Of a stretch of DNA of 64,000 nt, positions 1 to 10,780 are shown piece after piece. The notes below the pieces were generated by a model. It was not told the DNA's origin and made no database searches. It saw nothing but the letters and a program-made list of their open reading frames with translations. The DNA is from Dryomyza anilis (Eukaryota; Arthropoda; Insecta; Diptera; Dryomyzidae): positions 57,147,344 through 57,211,343 of the forward strand of contig OX638131.1 of the NCBI GenBank assembly GCA_951804985.1, given 5' to 3'. How positions within the stretch are numbered: position 1 is the stretch's first letter; the number at the start of each line of letters is the position of its first letter. The position numbers were made by a program, and so were the translations under genes.

Positions 1-1
1 C

Positions 2-163
2 GCTCCATACTTAGCGATTCGGACTCTTTTAAAATTGTCTGAAGACGAAGAACACAATTTCCCTTTAGGAGCTAACATTTTGCGTGAATGTATGTATGTG
101 GATGACGCTTTAGCTGGAGCAGATGATGTCTCTACGGCAATTGATGCTCGTGATCAGTTAAAG
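2..163 (+). pseudogene. BEL/Pao retrotransposon reverse transcriptase fragment
   Basis: The frame starting at base 2 reads without a stop into the following microsatellite. It carries [10 protein letters not shown], the catalytic box YVDD, then LAGAD and RDQL spaced as in the palm of BEL/Pao reverse transcriptases, where YVDD is followed by an SGAD-like stretch. The fragment begins before the window. It is cut at about 163 by (TA)n, so only about 54 residues around the active site remain. It lies on the same strand as the BEL/Pao integrase at 2150-3160 and may belong to the same insertion, with the RNase H and connecting region replaced by repeats. Family call is from motif recognition; that both pieces are one element is inference. 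Confidence 0.8.
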
Positions 164-164
164 T

Positions 165-343
<179 letters not shown>

Positions 344-345
344 TC

Positions 346-432
346 TCGTCGTTGCTTCACACACATAAATATTCGTCATCGGTATTGCAAAAAAAAACAA
401 AATATTTTCGTCGTTGCTTCACACACATAAAT
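346..432. repeat. Direct repeat of a 25-bp word
   Basis: The word TCGTCGTTGCTTCACACACA plus ATAAAT occurs at about 347 and again at about 408, separated by an A-rich spacer. It links the microsatellite to the 66-bp tandem array that follows. Confidence 0.8.
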
Positions 433-435
433 TTT

Positions 436-812
436 CGTCGTTCGTAGGAGCTTGAATGCTCTCACTCACACTTGTAACCAATTAGCCTAGTTCGTTAGTA
501 CATGTGTACGTAGGAGCTTGAATGCTCTCACTCGCACTTGTAATCCAGTACCTTAGTTCGTTAGTACATGTGTTCGTAATAGCTTGAATGATCTCACTCG
601 CACTTGTAACCCAGTAGCCTAGTTCAATAGCACATGTGTTTGTAGGAGCTTGAATGCTCTCACTCGCACTTGTAACCCAGTAGCCTAGTTCAATAGCACA
701 TGTGTTCGTAGGAGCTTGAATGGTCTCACTATCACTTGTAATCCTATAGCCTAGTTCCTTAGTACTTGTGGTCGTAGGAGCTTGAAAGCTCTTACTCGTA
801 AACCATAGCCTA
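436..812. repeat. 66-bp minisatellite, about six units
   Basis: GTAGGAGCTTGAATG (with variants) recurs at 444, 510, 576, 642, 708 and 774, an exact 66-bp period. Each unit also contains a CTCACTCGCACTTGTAA-like and a TAGCCTAGTTC-like block. Units differ by a few substitutions, and the last is partial. No coding frame is maintained. Confidence 0.95.
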
Positions 813-835
813 GCATACTGAAATCGAGTTTACCT

Positions 836-960
836 CTTGCATCCCAGAACATTGGATGTGCCATTCGCAGCAGTCTCATGGATTCAACACTTGCATCCCA
901 GTACATTGAATGTGCTATTCGCAGCACTCAGGTGAGTTCAACACTTGCATCCCAGCACAC
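836..960. repeat. 54-bp minisatellite, 2.3 units
   Basis: CTTGCATCCCAG recurs at 836, 890 and 944 (period 54), with ATTCGCAGCA inside each unit. It follows the 66-bp array directly but shares no obvious sequence with it. Confidence 0.9.
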
Positions 961-1063
961 CCGCCAGCTTTACATTAGTATACGGCATTTATCGTTGAAG
1001 TTGGCAAATATTGTTTAAGTCAACTGTACCTATCGACCACTCTGATTACGCAGTTTAACATTT

Positions 1064-1159
1064 CAATATAGTGGCAAACAAATTATTGAAGATGCCGAGC
1101 GATGATGGCGTCAATATAGTGGCAAACAAATTATTGAAGATGCCGAGCGATGATGGCGT
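1064..1159. repeat. 48-bp tandem duplication
   Basis: Two adjacent, apparently identical 48-bp copies begin CAATATAGTGGCAAACAAAT at 1064 and 1112. Identity suggests a recent duplication. Confidence 0.95.
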
Positions 1160-2149
1160 CAAAATTTCGTTCTTCGCACGGAAGCGGAAGGCAATTCATA
1201 GGGAGCAATTCATAGGGAGTGCTAACTAAGACACTCAACATTCGTCTTATTGAGCAAACTCATCCATCTTCCATATTGAGGCAGTTTGATCTCCATTCTA
1301 CAATCGTGAGAGTGTACAAAATGCTATGCAAAATGCATCACTGAGCTGAATCATTAATTTCAAATAGCGTCATTTTGATTCAGCGCACAACTTTACTTCG
1401 TGACCCGCCGCTTTGCGAGTCAACTTAAAATATCACCAACAAAATCGAAAACTCTAATTTCGGGCATAGGCCAAGCTGATTTCGTTGCAGACCAAATTCT
1501 TAACATTTGCATTCAGGCGTGAAGTTGACTGTTTACCACTTTACTTTCTGCTGTCGCTGTTCCTACAATCGCCGATAACCAGCCAAGCTACATCATAAAT
1601 AACTGTAATTAGAACACTTCACTTGGCGACATCATACGTACATCACTTGGCGTACTCATATATCACTCGGTGCACTCTTACATCACTAGGCACAATCGTA
1701 CATCACTCGTACGTCACTCGGCGCACTCATACTTCACTTGGCGCACTCGTACATCACTCGGCGCATTGGCTTGGCATTATCTGCCCACAAAATGAAATCC
1801 GGCAGATATTTTATCGAGAGGAGCAACCCCTCAGCAGCTAAAAAATTCAGATTTATGGATGTTTGGCCCCCATATCTTCTTCGTAACCAATCTGAGAGGC
1901 CAACCTGTCCTGCCATGCTTAAAAATCTTCCGTAGCAACGTAAAACTGCATTAATTTCATAAAAAAAAATACAAAATTTCTCAATTAATTGTAAGTTTAT
2001 TAATTCATTTAGCAAATTGCAAAAAATATTCGCATACGTTTGTCGTTTTGGTGCCACAAGAGTTGCGTCTAAATCGAAAGGACCACTCACTTCACACGAA
2101 ATGCAAAAGGGAATAGTTTAATGGATGAAAGTTTAGATGATTTATCGAA
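1160..2149. other. No gene seen; short tandem repeats at 1626-1768
   Basis: I recognise no gene here. Between about 1626 and 1768 there are several imperfect units of roughly 20 bp built on ACATCACTCGGCGCACTCGT. A 118-codon frame on the minus strand (1734-2090) has no recognisable domain and overlaps this repeat. By position the interval would hold RNase H of the flanking BEL/Pao relic, but I see no RNase H motif. Confidence 0.5.
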
Positions 2150-3160
2150 AAACCTTTTTTCTTCTAAAGACTTGTAGTCAGATGCCAAATGCACCCTTTG
2201 TACCATGCGAAACAATAACTCAACAAATGCATTCGTTGTTTTAGAGTGAAACCTAAGATATTGGAGTACGTCATGGGAAATCTGCCTCAAGAAAGAGTGC
2301 TTCAAAATAGGCCGTTAGTAACCACAGGAGTGGATTTCTTCGGGCCGCTGTTTTACAAGTCGCTAGTTAAATGCTACGTTTCAGTTAAATGCCTGGTCAA
2401 GGACTTATCAACCGCATCATTTTTGGCTGCGCTAAAAAGATTTATATTTACTCGTAGGAAACCTCAAACCATATGGTGAGATAACGCCACAAACTTTGTG
2501 GGTGCCAAAAATGAGCTAGCAGATCTGCGTCAACTATTTATGAACGACAGCCACAAAGAAGCAGTTTATCAGCAATGCTTGGAAGACAGCATTAACTGGC
2601 GTTTTATTCCCCCCAGATCACCCCATTTTGGTGGTCTTTGGAAGGCTTCGATTAAAATTGCAAAATTGCATCTGCGACGCACCGTTGGTCTCTCTATTTA
2701 AATTTTGAAGAATTTAGAACTATTATTTGCCAAATTTCTGCTATTATAAAATCAAGACCTTTGTGTCCAATTTCAAAAAATCCTGACGATCTAGAGGTAC
2801 TAACTCCTGCGCATTTTTTAATTGGCGCATCTTTCACATCCGTTGTCGAACCCGATTTATCCAAGATATTTTGGAAGAAATTGTCTTCTGAATTTCTCAC
2901 GCATCTTCAGCAGCGTAGTATGTGGCGGCACTCTACAATGACTAATCTATCAGTAGGTACTTAAAGACGAAAACCTACCCCCTCTAAAATGGCTGTTGGG
3001 TAGAGTCAGCGAGGTCGTTACAGGCGAAGACGATATCGAGCGTATAGCTGTCATCCGGACCAGCAGTGGCATCACCAAGCGTGCTGTCTCAAAAATCTGT
3101 GTACTGCCTATTGATACCGGTGATACTGTTGAAAGCTCAAATCTTTCAACGGGCGGAGGG
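2150..3160 (+). pseudogene. BEL/Pao integrase and C-terminal domain, decayed
   Basis: Successive plus-strand frames read as the end of a BEL/Pao polyprotein. GNLPQERV and TTGVDFFGPL carry the first catalytic Asp. A TGA precedes DNATNFVGAKNEL, which carries the second. IPPRSPHFGGLWKASIK is the region of the catalytic Glu, where the usual GLWEA reads GLWKA, so the third acidic residue appears lost. Downstream are LTPAHFLIG and, after a frameshift near 2960, LKDENLPP and GRVSEVV, typical of the DUF5641-type tail that ends BEL/Pao pol. A purine-rich stretch (GGGCGGAGGGAG, about 3152-3163) after the stop fits a polypurine tract. At least two stops and one frameshift mean it is not functional. Confidence 0.9.
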
Positions 3161-3494
3161 AGCCTTAAATTTAAACTTATATTCTGGCAACCCTTTAAAA
3201 TAATTTGTTTTTCTTTTATACTTATACATTATACATTAACATATAAATACTATTGTTTGATATTCCGGAGTTAGTCATCGTGCGACTCAGTCGCATAAAA
3301 TTCATCGTCGTGCGACGTACTCCGCGGAGCGTCGCAAATATTACATAAATAAAATGTTAGTCAAATAACAATCGTCGTCCTGCGACGTACTCCGCGGAGC
3401 GTCGCAAATATTGCATAATTAAAATTTCTAGCTATTAAACCGCAGCAAAATAGCTTGTGTTATTTAAGCGCTAAGAAGCTTAGCGCGTCAACAC
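3160..3494 (+). mobile_element. BEL/Pao 3' LTR
   Basis: This segment directly follows the polypurine tract. It is present in inverted orientation at about 5963-6234, including the shared GTCGCAAATATT and CCGCGGAGCGTCGCA words and the terminal GCGTCAACA. The word TGCGACGTACTCCGCGGAGC occurs twice here (about 3312 and 3382) but once in the inverted copy, so this LTR carries an internal duplication of about 70 bp. The LTR end abuts the tip of a TA-type MITE at 3495. Confidence 0.8.
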
Positions 3495-3521
3495 CACTTA
3501 TGAATAACATTTTTTCTGTGT
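3495..3521. mobile_element. Terminal fragment of the CACAG MITE family
   Basis: TATGAATAACATTTTTTCTG followed by TGT matches the outer end of the MITE at 36734-38131. Only about 25 bp remain, joined to the BEL LTR. Confidence 0.7.
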
Positions 3522-3832
3522 AAGATCAGGAAGCCTGATCAGACATCCTGATCAGGATAGCAACTTCGAATAGCGTCACGTTTTGAATCAGGCACTAATG
3601 AAAACCCCTGATCATTGCCTGATTTGAAATCATGCTACCTGATCAGACAATGATCGCATCCTGAACTAAATTTCCACTCGGGCTTCTCATCGTTACAAAT
3701 AATATAAGTCTGACTGTTTCAAATCAAAATGCTAAACCATGATTCTTTAGATTTAATTTTCATTGTACTTAGACATATGGATACTAATAATATTAGTTTG
3801 GCGGTACAGTGTTGTAATTAAAAGTCGGTTGC
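3522..3832. repeat. CCTGATCAGG palindrome cluster, then unique AT-rich DNA
   Basis: Between 3525 and 3670 the word CTGATCAG or a close variant recurs several times in both orientations, including the perfect palindrome CCTGATCAGG at about 3547. This resembles the foldback tip of a small DNA transposon, but no target duplication was found. From about 3670 to 3832 I see nothing. Confidence 0.45.
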
Positions 3833-4194
<362 letters not shown>

Positions 4195-4197
<3 letters not shown>

Positions 4198-5938
4198 TGA
4201 CGAGACAAAAGAAGGCTTCTACGAGCGCCTAGACAACGCATACGAGCGCTGCCCCCGCCACCAGGCGATTTTAACGCCAAGGTGGGCAGAGAAGCCATCT
4301 ATTGTCCCACAATCGGAAAATTTAGCCTCCATGCCAACACTTCCGATAACGGAACGAGGCTAATCGACTTCGCTATTCGGCTCCGGTCTTAAACAATTCA
4401 GCGGGCAGGCCATCAGCACCGGTGATGATGACCGCAATTCCACCGATAGAGAATTAAACCCGGCAACCCCAGTACTTGATGACGACGTTGAGATTCCGCC
4501 ACCCGACCATGACGAGGTCAGAACAGCCATTGCTCGGCTGAAAAACAACAAAGCCGCAGGTGCTGATGGCCTGCCCTCTGAATTGTTTAAGACCGGAGCC
4601 GAATAGCTAATAGAGAGCACGCACGAGCTCGTAAGCAGAAAATGGTCGGATGAAAGCAATCCTTAAGAAAGGGGATCCCACTATCTGCGCCAACTACCGT
4701 GGGATCAGCCTACTCAATATCGCATACAAGGTTCTATCGAGCGTATTATGTGAAAGACTGAAGCCCATCGTTAACAGACTGATTGGTGCGGCTTCAGACC
4801 TGGAAAGTCCACCATAGACCAGATTTTCACATTGCGCCTAATCCAGGAAAAGACCCTAGAAAAACAGATCGACACCTACCACCTATTAGTCGACTATTAA
4901 GCCGCCTTCGACACTCCGATAAGGGAACGATTATACGCCGCAATGTCTGAGTTCGGTAAACCTCTGAAACTTATAAGGCTTTGCAGGATGACTCTGAGCA
5001 ACGTGTGTTGTGAGAATAGGAAAAGACCTCTCCGAGCCATTTCATACCGAACGAGGTTTCAGACAGGGTGACTCCCCTTACTTTTTTAACTTATTGATGG
5101 AGAAAATAGTTCGAGCTGCCGAACTCCGTCAAAGCGGCATTATCCTCAACAAAAGTGTCATGCGGCTCGCATATGCCAACGATATTGATATCATTGGCAG
5201 GAGCACACGAGCAGTCAGTGCAGCATTCTCCAGATTGGAGAAAGAGTCGAGTCGAATGGGTCTAGCGGTGAACGAGGACAAGACGAAGTTCCTTGTGTCA
5301 ACAAGCAAAAAAGAGTCCGTGTGTCTTGTACAAAAAGCTGATTTTGACACCCACAAGTTCGACATTGTGAAGCACTTCGTCTATCTGGGATCCAGCGTAA
5401 ACAGCAACAACGACGTCAGCCTGGAGATCAAACGGAGAATACCTCTTGCCAACAGGTGCTACTTTGGGCTCAGTAGGCTATTGAAAAGCAGAGCCATCTC
5501 TCGCCGGACAAAAATGGTGCAGAAACATGGACGCTGGCCTCCACCGATGAGAGAGTACTGGGAGCGTTCGAGAGAAAGATTCTCCGTAAAATCTTTGGCC
5601 CTATCTGCTTTGCTAGCGAGTATAGAATCAGGATGAACCACGAGCTGTATGAGTTATTCGACGACATTGACATAGTCAAGCGCATCAAGATCCAGCGGCT
5701 TCGCTGGCTAGGTCATGTCGAACGAATGGATGAAAACACTCCAGCCAAGAAGGTGCTTGAATCGAAACTCGAAGGTGGACAGCGTAGAAGAGGGCGTCCA
5801 AATCTGCGTTGGAAAGACCAAGTTGAGGACAACCTGGCAACGCTTGGTATTTCTAACTGGCTTCAGCGCGCGCAAAGCAGATCCGACTGGCGCGGCTTCA
5901 TCTCAGCGGCCAAAACCGACCCACTGTTGTAAGGGCCA
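4195..5938 (+). pseudogene. RTE-type LINE copy 1, 5'-truncated and rearranged
   Basis: Nucleotide-level paralogue of the copy at 14723-17347. It starts in the endonuclease region ([20 protein letters not shown]) and runs through the reverse transcriptase to the C-terminal GHVERMDENT and GRPNLRWKDQVEDNLA blocks. That tail is common in insect RTE-group endonuclease-RT proteins. The active-site box reads YANDID instead of YADDID, so a catalytic Asp is Asn. There are several frameshifts and a deletion relative to copy 2. At 4379-4422 a 43-bp stretch is the inverted copy of 4558-4602. The 3' end (TAAGGGCCAT) lacks the TAAG tail of copy 2 and stops just before a BEL primer binding site. Confidence 0.88.
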
Positions 5939-5944
5939 TCGAAA

Positions 5945-5962
5945 ATCACGTCGGGGTCACCA
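5945..5962 (-). other. Retrotransposon primer binding site, tRNA-Trp type
   Basis: Read on the minus strand, TGGTGACCCCGACGTGAT follows the LTR end GCGTCAACA with no spacer. From established knowledge, this 18-mer is complementary to the 3' end of tRNA-Trp including CCA. It marks the start of the internal region of a minus-strand element and orients the adjacent LTR as its 5' LTR. Confidence 0.85.
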
Positions 5963-6234
5963 TGTTGACGCACTAAGCTTTTTTAACGCTTAAATAAAAC
6001 AAGCTATTTTGCTTCGGTTTAATAGCTAACAATTTTATTTATGCAATATTTGCGACGCTCCGCGGAGTACGTCGCACGACGACGAATTTTATGCGACTGA
6101 CATCAGAGTGAGTCGCACGATGACTAATTCCGGAATATCAAACAATAGTATTTATATGTTAATGTATAAGTACAAAAGAAAAACAAATTATTTTAAAGGG
6201 TTGCCAGAATATAAGTTTAAATTTAAGGCTCCCC
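5963..6234 (-). mobile_element. BEL/Pao 5' LTR, inverted relative to the copy at 3160
   Basis: The reverse complement matches 3160-3494 along its length (CCGCGGAGTACGTCGCACGA on the plus strand, the TTCCGGAATATCAAACAATA block, and the AT-rich start), with the internal duplication absent. It is followed on the minus strand by the primer binding site at 5945-5962. Its outer edge abuts a CACAG-family MITE at about 6235, as the other LTR also abuts that family. The two LTRs therefore flank the RTE fragment in opposite orientation and are not a normal LTR pair. Confidence 0.85.
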
Positions 6235-7273
6235 TGAACAAATGGAATGAATGCCGTTAATTGCGACATCGTTCATAATATATATGGAAAAAATCATTCT
6301 AGTTATGAACTATTCTTCGTATATACGAATCGCACAATTTGAGCGAAATTGATAATAAACGCGTTCGTAATTGTTATGAATTGCGTTCATTGAGGTATTC
6401 ATATTAATGTTCTGAGACAAAGCAGCACAATCTCCACGTCACGTGCAATTCAGCCGAGCCGGCGATACTGAAAAATAAAAAACCAGTTCACCAAAAGGAG
6501 ATTAGAAAATACAACACAAAGTCGGTAGGTAGGTAATGAGTATGTGTGTATGATCGTATGTGCGACATGCAACCTATGACAATTCTATAAATACTAACTA
6601 CTAAGATCCACAGCACTCAGACAGACTATATCCATTGTACTGTGAAATCTATTCCCTACAATTTTGTGATTAATATCACCACGAGCGCCCATACCCAAGC
6701 CGGGATTCGAACCCGAGATCTTCAGAATGCAAGTCCAGCGCGCTACCTCTGGACTGCTGAGGCCGCATGACGCGCAGTGATTATTTGGACAACGCGTTGC
6801 GTCGATAGTCGATGATAGCATATACAGTTCTTAGTTTTTATTATTTGTATGTCATTTAGTACAAATAAAGCGAATCGTTTCATTTGTTGTTTACAACTCC
6901 AAAGAAACGTGCACCGCAGGTACTTAACATCACGCAACAACAAACGGCAGCAACAGTAAGAGTAGATATAAAATAAAATGTAAGTAGTTAAAAAAATAAA
7001 TAAATTAAAAGAATAAAATAAAATAAAAAAGTAATATAATAAAATAAATAAATAATAATAAAGAAAATAGTTATTTTTTTATTTTTAAATAGTTTAAAGT
7101 TCATAAATACCATGAAGTTTTTCATAAATATTATGGAAGCGTTCATCAAATTTTTCATTACGGTTTTATGAACGATTTATAAATTGGATGAATTTGTTCA
7201 TTGGTTGAGTAATAATGAAAAATTCATAAAATTGATGAACAAATTCATAAATAGTATGAACTTTTTTTTTGTG
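6235..7273 (+). mobile_element. CACAG-family MITE (TA target), SINE inside
   Basis: Non-autonomous DNA element about 1.1 kb long without a coding frame. Diagnostic blocks seen in all copies in this window are GGAATGAANGCCGTTAATT at the left, TTCGTATATACGAATCGCAC, GAATTGCGTTCATTGAGG, TACTTAACATCACGCAACAA, and at the right ATTCATAAATAGTATGAAC followed by CTGTG or TTGTG before TA. The left tip is lost where it meets the BEL LTR. The centre is interrupted by a tRNA-derived SINE (6597-6766). Related copies lie at 23228-23830, 30205-36214, 30487-35729 and 36734-38131. The TA target and CACAG tips fit a Tc1/mariner-type origin, which is inference. Confidence 0.8.
6597..6766 (-). mobile_element. tRNA-derived SINE, family B
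   Basis: On the minus strand the first 70 bases look like a tRNA gene: an A box-like TAGCGCGCTGGA and a B box GGTTCGAATCCC about 40 bases later. An unrelated tail follows, ending near ATCTTAGTAG. It interrupts the host MITE exactly where other copies read straight through, which defines both edges. Only one copy was noticed in this window. Confidence 0.75.
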
Positions 7274-7739
7274 TATCCTTATCCAAACCTTATGTAATTC
7301 AATATATATTTAAATAATTCATAAACTGCTTTAACCAAATTTGAGACCTTTCAAACAAAAAAAAAGTTTTGTGAACAATGACAAAAAATCACCCTTTTGA
7401 GTCTAAATGAAAATTTTCAAATTTTTAAAAAATTTGTTTTTCTTTTTCATTTGAGTTTAACATTTATTTATTGGAATATTTTATTTTATTAGAATATTTT
7501 TATTGTTATAAAGGGTTTTTAATAACATCTGGATCATATTATGTTAATAAGATATATAATCGGGTTATTTTCATACCTGTCACATCAGGTTTCATTAAGC
7601 ATAGTCTACTTAAGTATTTTTATAAAGGTTGGATCAGATTGCCTTACGTGGATTTGCAATAATGATTTCCCCAGTAGATTCTGATCATTATTATTTCATA
7701 AATAAATTATTTCTGATCAGGGACGGATGCGAAATAAGG
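7274..7739. other. AT-rich DNA, nothing recognised
   Basis: No coding motif or element end recognised. Homopolymer-rich sequence between the MITE end and a tandem duplication. Confidence 0.6.
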
Positions 7740-7889
7740 CTAACCTTATCCAATGTCCACTCGGGAGGTTGTTTGGGAAGTAACTCACTAATTTTAACAA
7801 TTACTCTCACATTACTAACCTTATCCAATGTCCACTCGGGAGGTTGTTCGGGAAGTAATTCACTAATTTTAACAATTACTCTCACATTA
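7740..7889. repeat. 75-bp tandem duplication
   Basis: CTAACCTTATCCAATGTCCA begins at 7740 and again at 7815. The units differ by only a couple of bases. Confidence 0.95.
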
Positions 7890-8250
7890 TACTATATGTA
7901 ACGAACGTAATGTATAATATGATCCTTTGCTTTGATTTTAAGTTTAAAATTTCATTACTCACTTTCTTAAGCATATTTAGCGTGAGTAAATCCGGATATT
8001 GTTTTATAAAACAATGCGTTAAAATTGCAAAAATAGCAATAATAGTAGTTTGACACTACAACCAAAGAACTTACTATAGGTAACGATTGTAATGTATAAT
8101 ATGATCCTTTGATCTGATTTTAAGTTTCATATTTCATGACTCGCTTTCTTAAGCATATATTGCGTAAGTCACTCCGGATATTGTTTTATAAAACACTGCG
8201 TTAACATTGCAAAAATAGCAATAGTAGTTTGACACAACAACCAATAATTA
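7890..8250. repeat. 182-bp tandem duplication
   Basis: GTAATGTATAATATGATCCT occurs at 7907 and 8089. The following blocks (CACTTTCTTAAGCATAT, CCGGATATTGTTTTATAAAA, GCAAAAATAGCAAT) repeat in the same order. The copies differ by scattered substitutions and a short indel, so this is older than the 75-bp duplication next to it. Confidence 0.92.
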
Positions 8251-8252
8251 TA

Positions 8253-8557
8253 ATAGTTTGGCACTACAGTCCTATAAGAACTTAAGCCGAGCTCTCTCAC
8301 CATATTGAGCTGTGCGTGTTATATTTGTACTCAAAGTGGTAGGACCTACAGTTTATTGCCGAATCCGAACGGCGGGTGAGAGCTTTTCATAGGCAATGTT
8401 TTACTCTTGTAGGTTTGCCACTTACTGCCGAGAGGTAGCGCGGCATAGAAAAATGTTTTCTATGAAAAGATGTTATTAGCCCCAGTCCACGCTTGAACCT
8501 GGTACAAACCTTTCGGCTCGCAGTCCAACGCACTAATCATTGAGCGACCGCTGCTAC
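8253..8557 (-). mobile_element. tRNA-derived SINE, family A
   Basis: Member of a family with at least seven copies here. On the minus strand it starts with a tRNA-like head (A box over GTAGCNG, B box GGTTCAAGC-like, both slightly decayed in this copy). It continues through GCTCTCACCCGCCGTTCGGA and ends at CTGTAGTGCCAAACTATTA. No coding capacity. Confidence 0.85.
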
Positions 8558-8580
8558 AACCAACGAACTTAAGAAAATAT

Positions 8581-9113
8581 TGTTACGAAAAGAGTTAATT
8601 TGCCCCATTGTGCAAGCAATCAACAATAATTAATGAGACGCAAGACAATTCAGCACACTAAGAATGTGTTAGAAAGAGACGGAAGATCATTCAGCGCACA
8701 GAGGCAGTGTGTGAGAAAGAGATGGAAGATCAGCGCATTAAAACACATGAGTGCGAATGAGATGCCAATAGCATGCGACATTCACGAAGCGAGTAGAAGG
8801 TTCTCGAAACAAGACGAAGCTTGTCGAAACGTGTCGAACTGATGCATGCAGTATATAAGGAAGCCTCATAAGAGGTACAGCACTTCAGTAGTGATTGTTA
8901 AGAGGTCGAGTGCAGCTCGTGTGATAAATGTCAAGTTAAATTGTGGACATGCAGCAGTTGTTAGAATTTGTTATTAGTAAAGTTGTTTATTAAAGTGAAT
9001 TAATAAAGTTAATTGTTATAATTTAAACCAAACACAAGAGTGTTTTTATTTTGTACACAATCCAGAGATACGAACTTGTAGAACAGTTTTCCGAAGACTG
9101 AATTTTCGTAACA
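8581..9113 (+). mobile_element. Solo LTR with 4-bp target duplication
   Basis: The 533-bp segment starts TGTTACGAAAA and ends TTTTCGTAACA, a perfect 11-bp terminal inverted repeat with TG...CA ends. It is flanked by ATAT on both sides (8577-8580 and 9114-9117). Inside are a TATA-like box (GCAGTATATAAGG, about 8850) followed by an initiator region, and AATAAAG polyadenylation-like words near 9003. No internal retrotransposon sequence adjoins, so recombination between two LTRs is the likely origin. A 4-bp duplication fits Ty3/gypsy-type elements. Truncated relatives lie at 21535-21722, 29142-29275 and 39335-39410, and a more distant one ends at 20371. Confidence 0.92.
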
Positions 9114-9117
9114 ATAT

Positions 9118-9720
9118 GTTCTATTTTGGACGATGGCAGACAGAAACTAATAAAAAATAAAAATAGAAAAATATAAGTGGGCGGACCACGCCTATATTTA
9201 AAATCTTGTAAGGCCAATATTTCAAAGATTTCATTTTAAAAATTTATGGTTCCCCCGGGAAATAATGAAAAAAATAGGTGGGCGGATCACACCCATTTAT
9301 TTTTGTATGAGATATAACAATATATTTTAAATTTTATAACTATATCTTGAATACTTTTCGTTATTAGTTCATAAAGAGTTATATAAAAGTGACTTGTATG
9401 GGAGGTGGGCGTGTTCGTTAACCGATTTGGCTCATTTTCAAACTCAGTTCCTACTTTTGGATCAAACACATAGAGACGAAATTTCATAGCATTCTGATCA
9501 GTATTTCTCAAGGTATTCTGTATTCGGACAGCATGACAGCAAGACAGCAGGACAGCAAGACAGACGGACATAGCTAAATGGACTCGGGTAGTGATGCTGA
9601 TCAATAATATATATACTTGTCCATACCGGACACGCCTCCTTAGGGGCGTTACAATATATGCCCAAAGTTAATATACCCTGTACCTCATAGGTGTAGGGTA
9701 TAAAAACCCGTTGTTTATAT
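9118..9720 (+). mobile_element. mini-me-like dipteran interspersed module
   Basis: Contains GGAGGTGGGCGTGTTCGTTA, a run of GACAGCA/GACAGACGGACA (GTCY-type microsatellite on the other strand), then CCATACCGGACACGCCTCCT, GGGGCGTTACAA and the end GTAGGTGTAGGGTATAAAAA-like. This order (microsatellite, conserved core, GGGTATAAAAA end) is what I know from mini-me-type elements of Diptera. It is non-coding. Relatives lie at 12355-12770, 41380-42963, 47572-47835 and 60985-61275. Confidence 0.65.
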
Positions 9721-10780
9721 TTTTTCTGTATACCGATTAGGGTTTCAAACTCAACATCGATGTTTTCGAAACATCGATGTTTTTGTCTGCAGCAGCGATG
9801 TTTGACATCGATGTCGAAAAAATGAAACATCGCTGATGTTACGATATTTCTGTTTTCTTCAATAAAAATGTATTATCTATTTCTAACTTTAGATTTTTTC
9901 GTCAAAGAATATTCTAGTACTTGAACACTTTTTTTGTTGTAATGGCATTACAAATTTAGTAAGAAAATTACGTTATTATCTTATTCAAAACCAATAGAGC
10001 AAATTCTGTATAAAAAAGTATTGCATTTGTTGTAAACAGTTAAGGGAAACAGTTTGGCAACATGGGTAATTTTTTGGACTGCAAAATTTCTCATAATGTA
10101 CACAATCAAATCAAACATGTGACCTTTAAAATCACGAAAACAATAGAACGAAATGAGCAAAAGCGATGAAACTTGATATTAACAGTAGTATATAAATCAT
10201 AAAATTATATAAATTCAATTCTTAACTGCATTAACTCAAAAGTGGTGTATCTGAGGTGTCGATGAGATGATTTAATGATAATAAAACTTAATTTTTTTTT
10301 AGCTGATTATGAAATATTAAAAAATCTTAGTGTAAGAAAGTAAGAAATAAAATCGTTATCTGAGAATTTGTTTGATGCATACGCCATTGAGTTGGTTTCG
10401 AGAAAAACAATAAAGAAGATTTACAACAATGCGAATAATATGATTTAAAACTTTTTATTTTTTAGATTTTTCTTATGTTTTTTTTTTTTTTTTTTTTTTT
10501 TTCCTAAAATGTTGCATAAAATGCACATATATGTGCTCTAGGGTGGTCTAAAAAACAAACCCGTTCAAATGGTGCTCTATATACTAAATATTAGTTATCA
10601 GAAAACAGTTTGGAAAAAAACATTTTTATCAGCCATCCCAAGCTTATATTGGTTTCACCATATACAGTCTTGGCCAAAAGTTTGAGGCATCCCATCAAGT
10701 ATAATTTTTTTTAATCTATGTTAGATTTATTTAAAAATTAAAAACGCCAGTTTTAAAAGAAGCGTAATTTTATTATATAA

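Noticed and set aside
1734..2090. 118-codon minus-strand frame
   Set aside because: Overlaps a short tandem array; no recognisable motif.
4360..4659. 99-codon minus-strand frame as a gene
   Set aside because: Antisense shadow of RTE copy 1 extended by the internal inverted duplication; a similar shadow exists at 15696-16025.
6700..6770. A tRNA gene on the minus strand (also heads at 22900-22959 and 62927-63010)
   Set aside because: A and B boxes are present, but the arms do not fold well, the sequence continues into a conserved non-tRNA body, and the same unit is repeated: SINE heads.
8633..8842. 69-codon frame with repeated RKRWKISA-like words
   Set aside because: Lies entirely inside the solo LTR; the repetition reflects LTR sequence.
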